Part shown: positions 62,189 through 64,000 of the stretch, one piece after another
How the letters are laid out: each line of letters begins with the position of its first letter
Numbering within the stretch: position 1 is the first letter of the stretch
Source: Saprospiraceae bacterium
Lineage (GTDB): Bacteria > Bacteroidota > Bacteroidia > Chitinophagales > Saprospiraceae
Assembly (NCBI GenBank): GCA_016714085.1
Contig: JADJNW010000017.1
Span: 124,001 to 188,000 of the forward strand
Reading direction: 5' to 3'
Length of the DNA stretch: 64,000 nt
Position numbers and translations under genes: made by a program
The notes under the pieces: model-generated
Told to the model about the DNA's origin: nothing
The model's database searches: none
What the model saw: the letters and a program-made list of their open reading frames with translations, nothing else

Positions 62189-64000
62189 ATGATCAAATCG
62201 TGGCGGGAGCGCCTTCGGGCAGCAGGAACAGATTGGAACGAGCGCCTAGCACCTTATCGAGAACGCTGGGGTCGCTTTGCTGAGAAAAATCCCCTCACGG
62301 CTTGGGTTATCAAATGGCTGTCCATCATAGGTGGTAGCGGATTGATCCTTTTATTTATTGTCGTTCAATCCGTTTTTTGGAGTGTGCCTTCTGTCCGTCA
62401 ATTGCGCAATGTACAAACCGAACACGCTTCCGAAATCTTCTCTGCTGATGGTGTTTTATTAGGACGTTATTTTAACGAAAACCGCACCGTTGTTGATTAT
62501 GAGCAAATTCCGCAGCATATTTTAGATGCGTTAGTAGCCACCGAAGATGAGCGTTTTTACAAACACGGCGGCGTGGATTATCGCAGTTGGGGGCGTGTTT
62601 TCTATCGTACGATTCTGCAAGGAGATGAATCTGGGGGTGGCGGCAGCACCATCAGCCAGCAATTAGCCAAAAACTTGTTCAAGCGTAAAGCCTATCGCTT
62701 TCTCTCTTTGCCGCGCAACAAACTCCGCGAAGTGGCTATTGCCATTCGTTTAGAACGTGCTTATACCAAGCAGGAGATCCTGGCATTGTACCTCAACACC
62801 GTTCCTTTTAGCGAAAATGTTTTCGGCATAGATGTGGCAACTCGACGCTTTTTTAGTAAAACACCCAAAGAACTCACGATCGAAGAAGCGGCCTCGCTTG
62901 TTGGCACTTTGAAAGCGACGACATACTACAGCCCAACGCAATTCCCCGACCGAGTACTTGAGCGCCGGAATGTGGTGTTGAGACAAATGGTCAAAAACAA
63001 TTATATCAATACTTCACTCCGCGATTCGCTAGAAAAACTACCTTTGACGCTGTGCTATAATCCTGGGGTGAACAATCTTGGCTTAGCGCCTTATTTTAAA
63101 GAGTTTTTGCGACAAGAACTCAATGAAATACTCAAGGATTATAAAAAACCGAACGGCGAATCTTATGATATTTTCAAGGACGGCTTACGTATTTACACAA
63201 CTTTGGATACTCGAATGCAACGAATGGCCGAAGAAGCTGTCCAAGAGCATTTTACGCAAATGCAACGCACTTTTGAGGAGCATTGGCGGGGGCAAAAGCC
63301 CTGGGGTGATGATGCGGTGATTGAAAGCGCGATGAAACAATCTGATCGCTATAAAAAGCTCAAGGCTGCTGGCGTCTCCGAGGCAAAAATCAAAGAGATT
63401 TTCAATAAAAAAACACCCATGACCGTCTTCAGTTGGGATGGCGATAAGCAGGTGGAAATGAGTCCGTTGGATTCGGTAAAATATTATTTCTGCATCATGC
63501 AGGTGGGCTTTATGGCGATGGAGCCTTATACCGGTTACATCCGCGCCTGGGTTGGCGGAGTGGATTTTGATTATTTCAAATACGATCACGTCAAGGCAAA
63601 ACGTCAGGTAGGCTCCGCATTCAAGCCGATCGTTTATACCGAAGCATTGCGCCGAGGGATTGATCCTTGTGAGCAGATTCCGAATGATTTAATCCTGTAC
63701 CATGAATATGAAAAGGGCGATTGGGCAGTCAAAACCTGGCGGCGCGAAGACCCCGATCCGCATATTGCACCTGATGGTCGGGATGAAGACGATTGGCTTC
63801 CGCAAAATGCGGATGGCAAATACGGCGGCTCTTATTCGATGGAAGGCGCGTTGACCAATTCGGTGAATACGATTACCGTAAAGCTTATCATGCAGGCGGG
63901 TGTACAAAACGTGATCGATCTGGCCAGAAAAATGGGGATTGTGAATAGTGAAATTCCCACAGAACCCTCGATTGCACTGGGTTCGGCGGGTATCTCTTTG
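62189..64000 (+). CDS. Class A penicillin-binding protein (PBP1A type), 3' end outside window
   Basis: The 604 visible residues start at ATG 62189. A cytosolic N-terminus and one membrane helix (about 46-66) precede the GT51 glycosyltransferase (about 75-260): A-T-E-D-E-R-F-Y with the catalytic Glu119, then G-G-G-G-S-T-I-S-Q-Q-L-A-K-N. The transpeptidase follows with the active-site Ser476 in G-S-A-F-K-P and the S-V-N motif near 560; the K-T-G box lies beyond the edge. It polymerises and crosslinks peptidoglycan. It is in series with truA. Confidence 0.95.
   Translation, partial: MIKSWRERLRAAGTDWNERLAPYRERWGRFAEKNPLTAWVIKWLSIIGGSGLILLFIVVQSVFWSVPSVRQLRNVQTEHASEIFSADGVLLGRYFNENRTVVDYEQIPQHILDALVATEDERFYKHGGVDYRSWGRVFYRTILQGDESGGGGSTISQQLAKNLFKRKAYRFLSLPRNKLREVAIAIRLERAYTKQEILALYLNTVPFSENVFGIDVATRRFFSKTPKELTIEEAASLVGTLKATTYYSPTQFPDRVLERRNVVLRQMVKNNYINTSLRDSLEKLPLTLCYNPGVNNLGLAPYFKEFLRQELNEILKDYKKPNGESYDIFKDGLRIYTTLDTRMQRMAEEAVQEHFTQMQRTFEEHWRGQKPWGDDAVIESAMKQSDRYKKLKAAGVSEAKIKEIFNKKTPMTVFSWDGDKQVEMSPLDSVKYYFCIMQVGFMAMEPYTGYIRAWVGGVDFDYFKYDHVKAKRQVGSAFKPIVYTEALRRGIDPCEQIPNDLILYHEYEKGDWAVKTWRREDPDPHIAPDGRDEDDWLPQNADGKYGGSYSMEGALTNSVNTITVKLIMQAGVQNVIDLARKMGIVNSEIPTEPSIALGSAGISL

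Overview
The window reads as chromosomal DNA of a member of the Bacteroidota, most like the Saprospiria (Haliscomenobacter or Lewinella relatives). The support is the gene families (a BlaR1-type protease carrying TonB domains and a type IX sorting-like tail, Omp28 and DUF6029 envelope proteins, ZapA beside pheT and RNase Y, FtsX-type permeases), TAnnTTTG promoter boxes in place of E. coli-type ones, and almost no Shine-Dalgarno sequences. Placement below phylum is inference. There are about 60 protein genes and one tRNA. No CRISPR array, insertion sequence, rRNA or prophage was seen.

Layout. 0-3.7 kb: an ECF sigma factor overlapping a repeat-containing probable anti-sigma gene, a TPR lipoprotein, a small conserved protein and a Rieske oxygenase. 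3.7-10 kb: an FtsX-type permease behind a sigma-54-like promoter, a fatty acid desaturase and a CotH surface protein. 10-16 kb: a TPR protein, a serine hydrolase and a BlaI/BlaR1 pair. 16-24 kb: OPT and POT peptide transporters, DUF4230, DUF3108, a YbhN-like flippase-type protein and an FAD amine oxidase. 24-31 kb: a SMUG-like DNA glycosylase, an arsenosugar pair (ArsS plus its peroxidase-like partner), rny, zapA, a coiled-coil protein and pheT. 31-43 kb: envelope proteins, a thiol-disulfide protein, hemA, an RsmI-like methylase, a sugar nucleotidyltransferase, a yeast-type cytosine deaminase, a membrane-bound MutS homologue, a cupin and a thiolase. 43-51 kb: a patatin/beta-barrel protein, a ParA/small DNA-binding pair, a histidine kinase, a DUF3089 lipoprotein, two SnoaL-like exported proteins and recX. 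51-58 kb: two tandem MscS channels, then an AraC-controlled redox cluster ending beside tRNA-Gln. 58-64 kb: two alpha/beta hydrolases, hemJ, a ferredoxin, truA and a PBP1A cut by the window edge.

Three things stand out. First, ten genes are each broken by one or two single-base deletions, mostly in short homopolymers, and restoring the base restores a full family-length protein. This looks like assembly error rather than gene decay, so these genes are annotated as whole. Second, the AraC cluster carries two copies of a 54-bp promoter/operator (39 of 54 identical, no gaps), which points to a small AraC regulon. Third, many spacers between co-directional genes are built from 7-8 nt tandem words, and several intergenic hairpins fall into two dispersed palindrome families.
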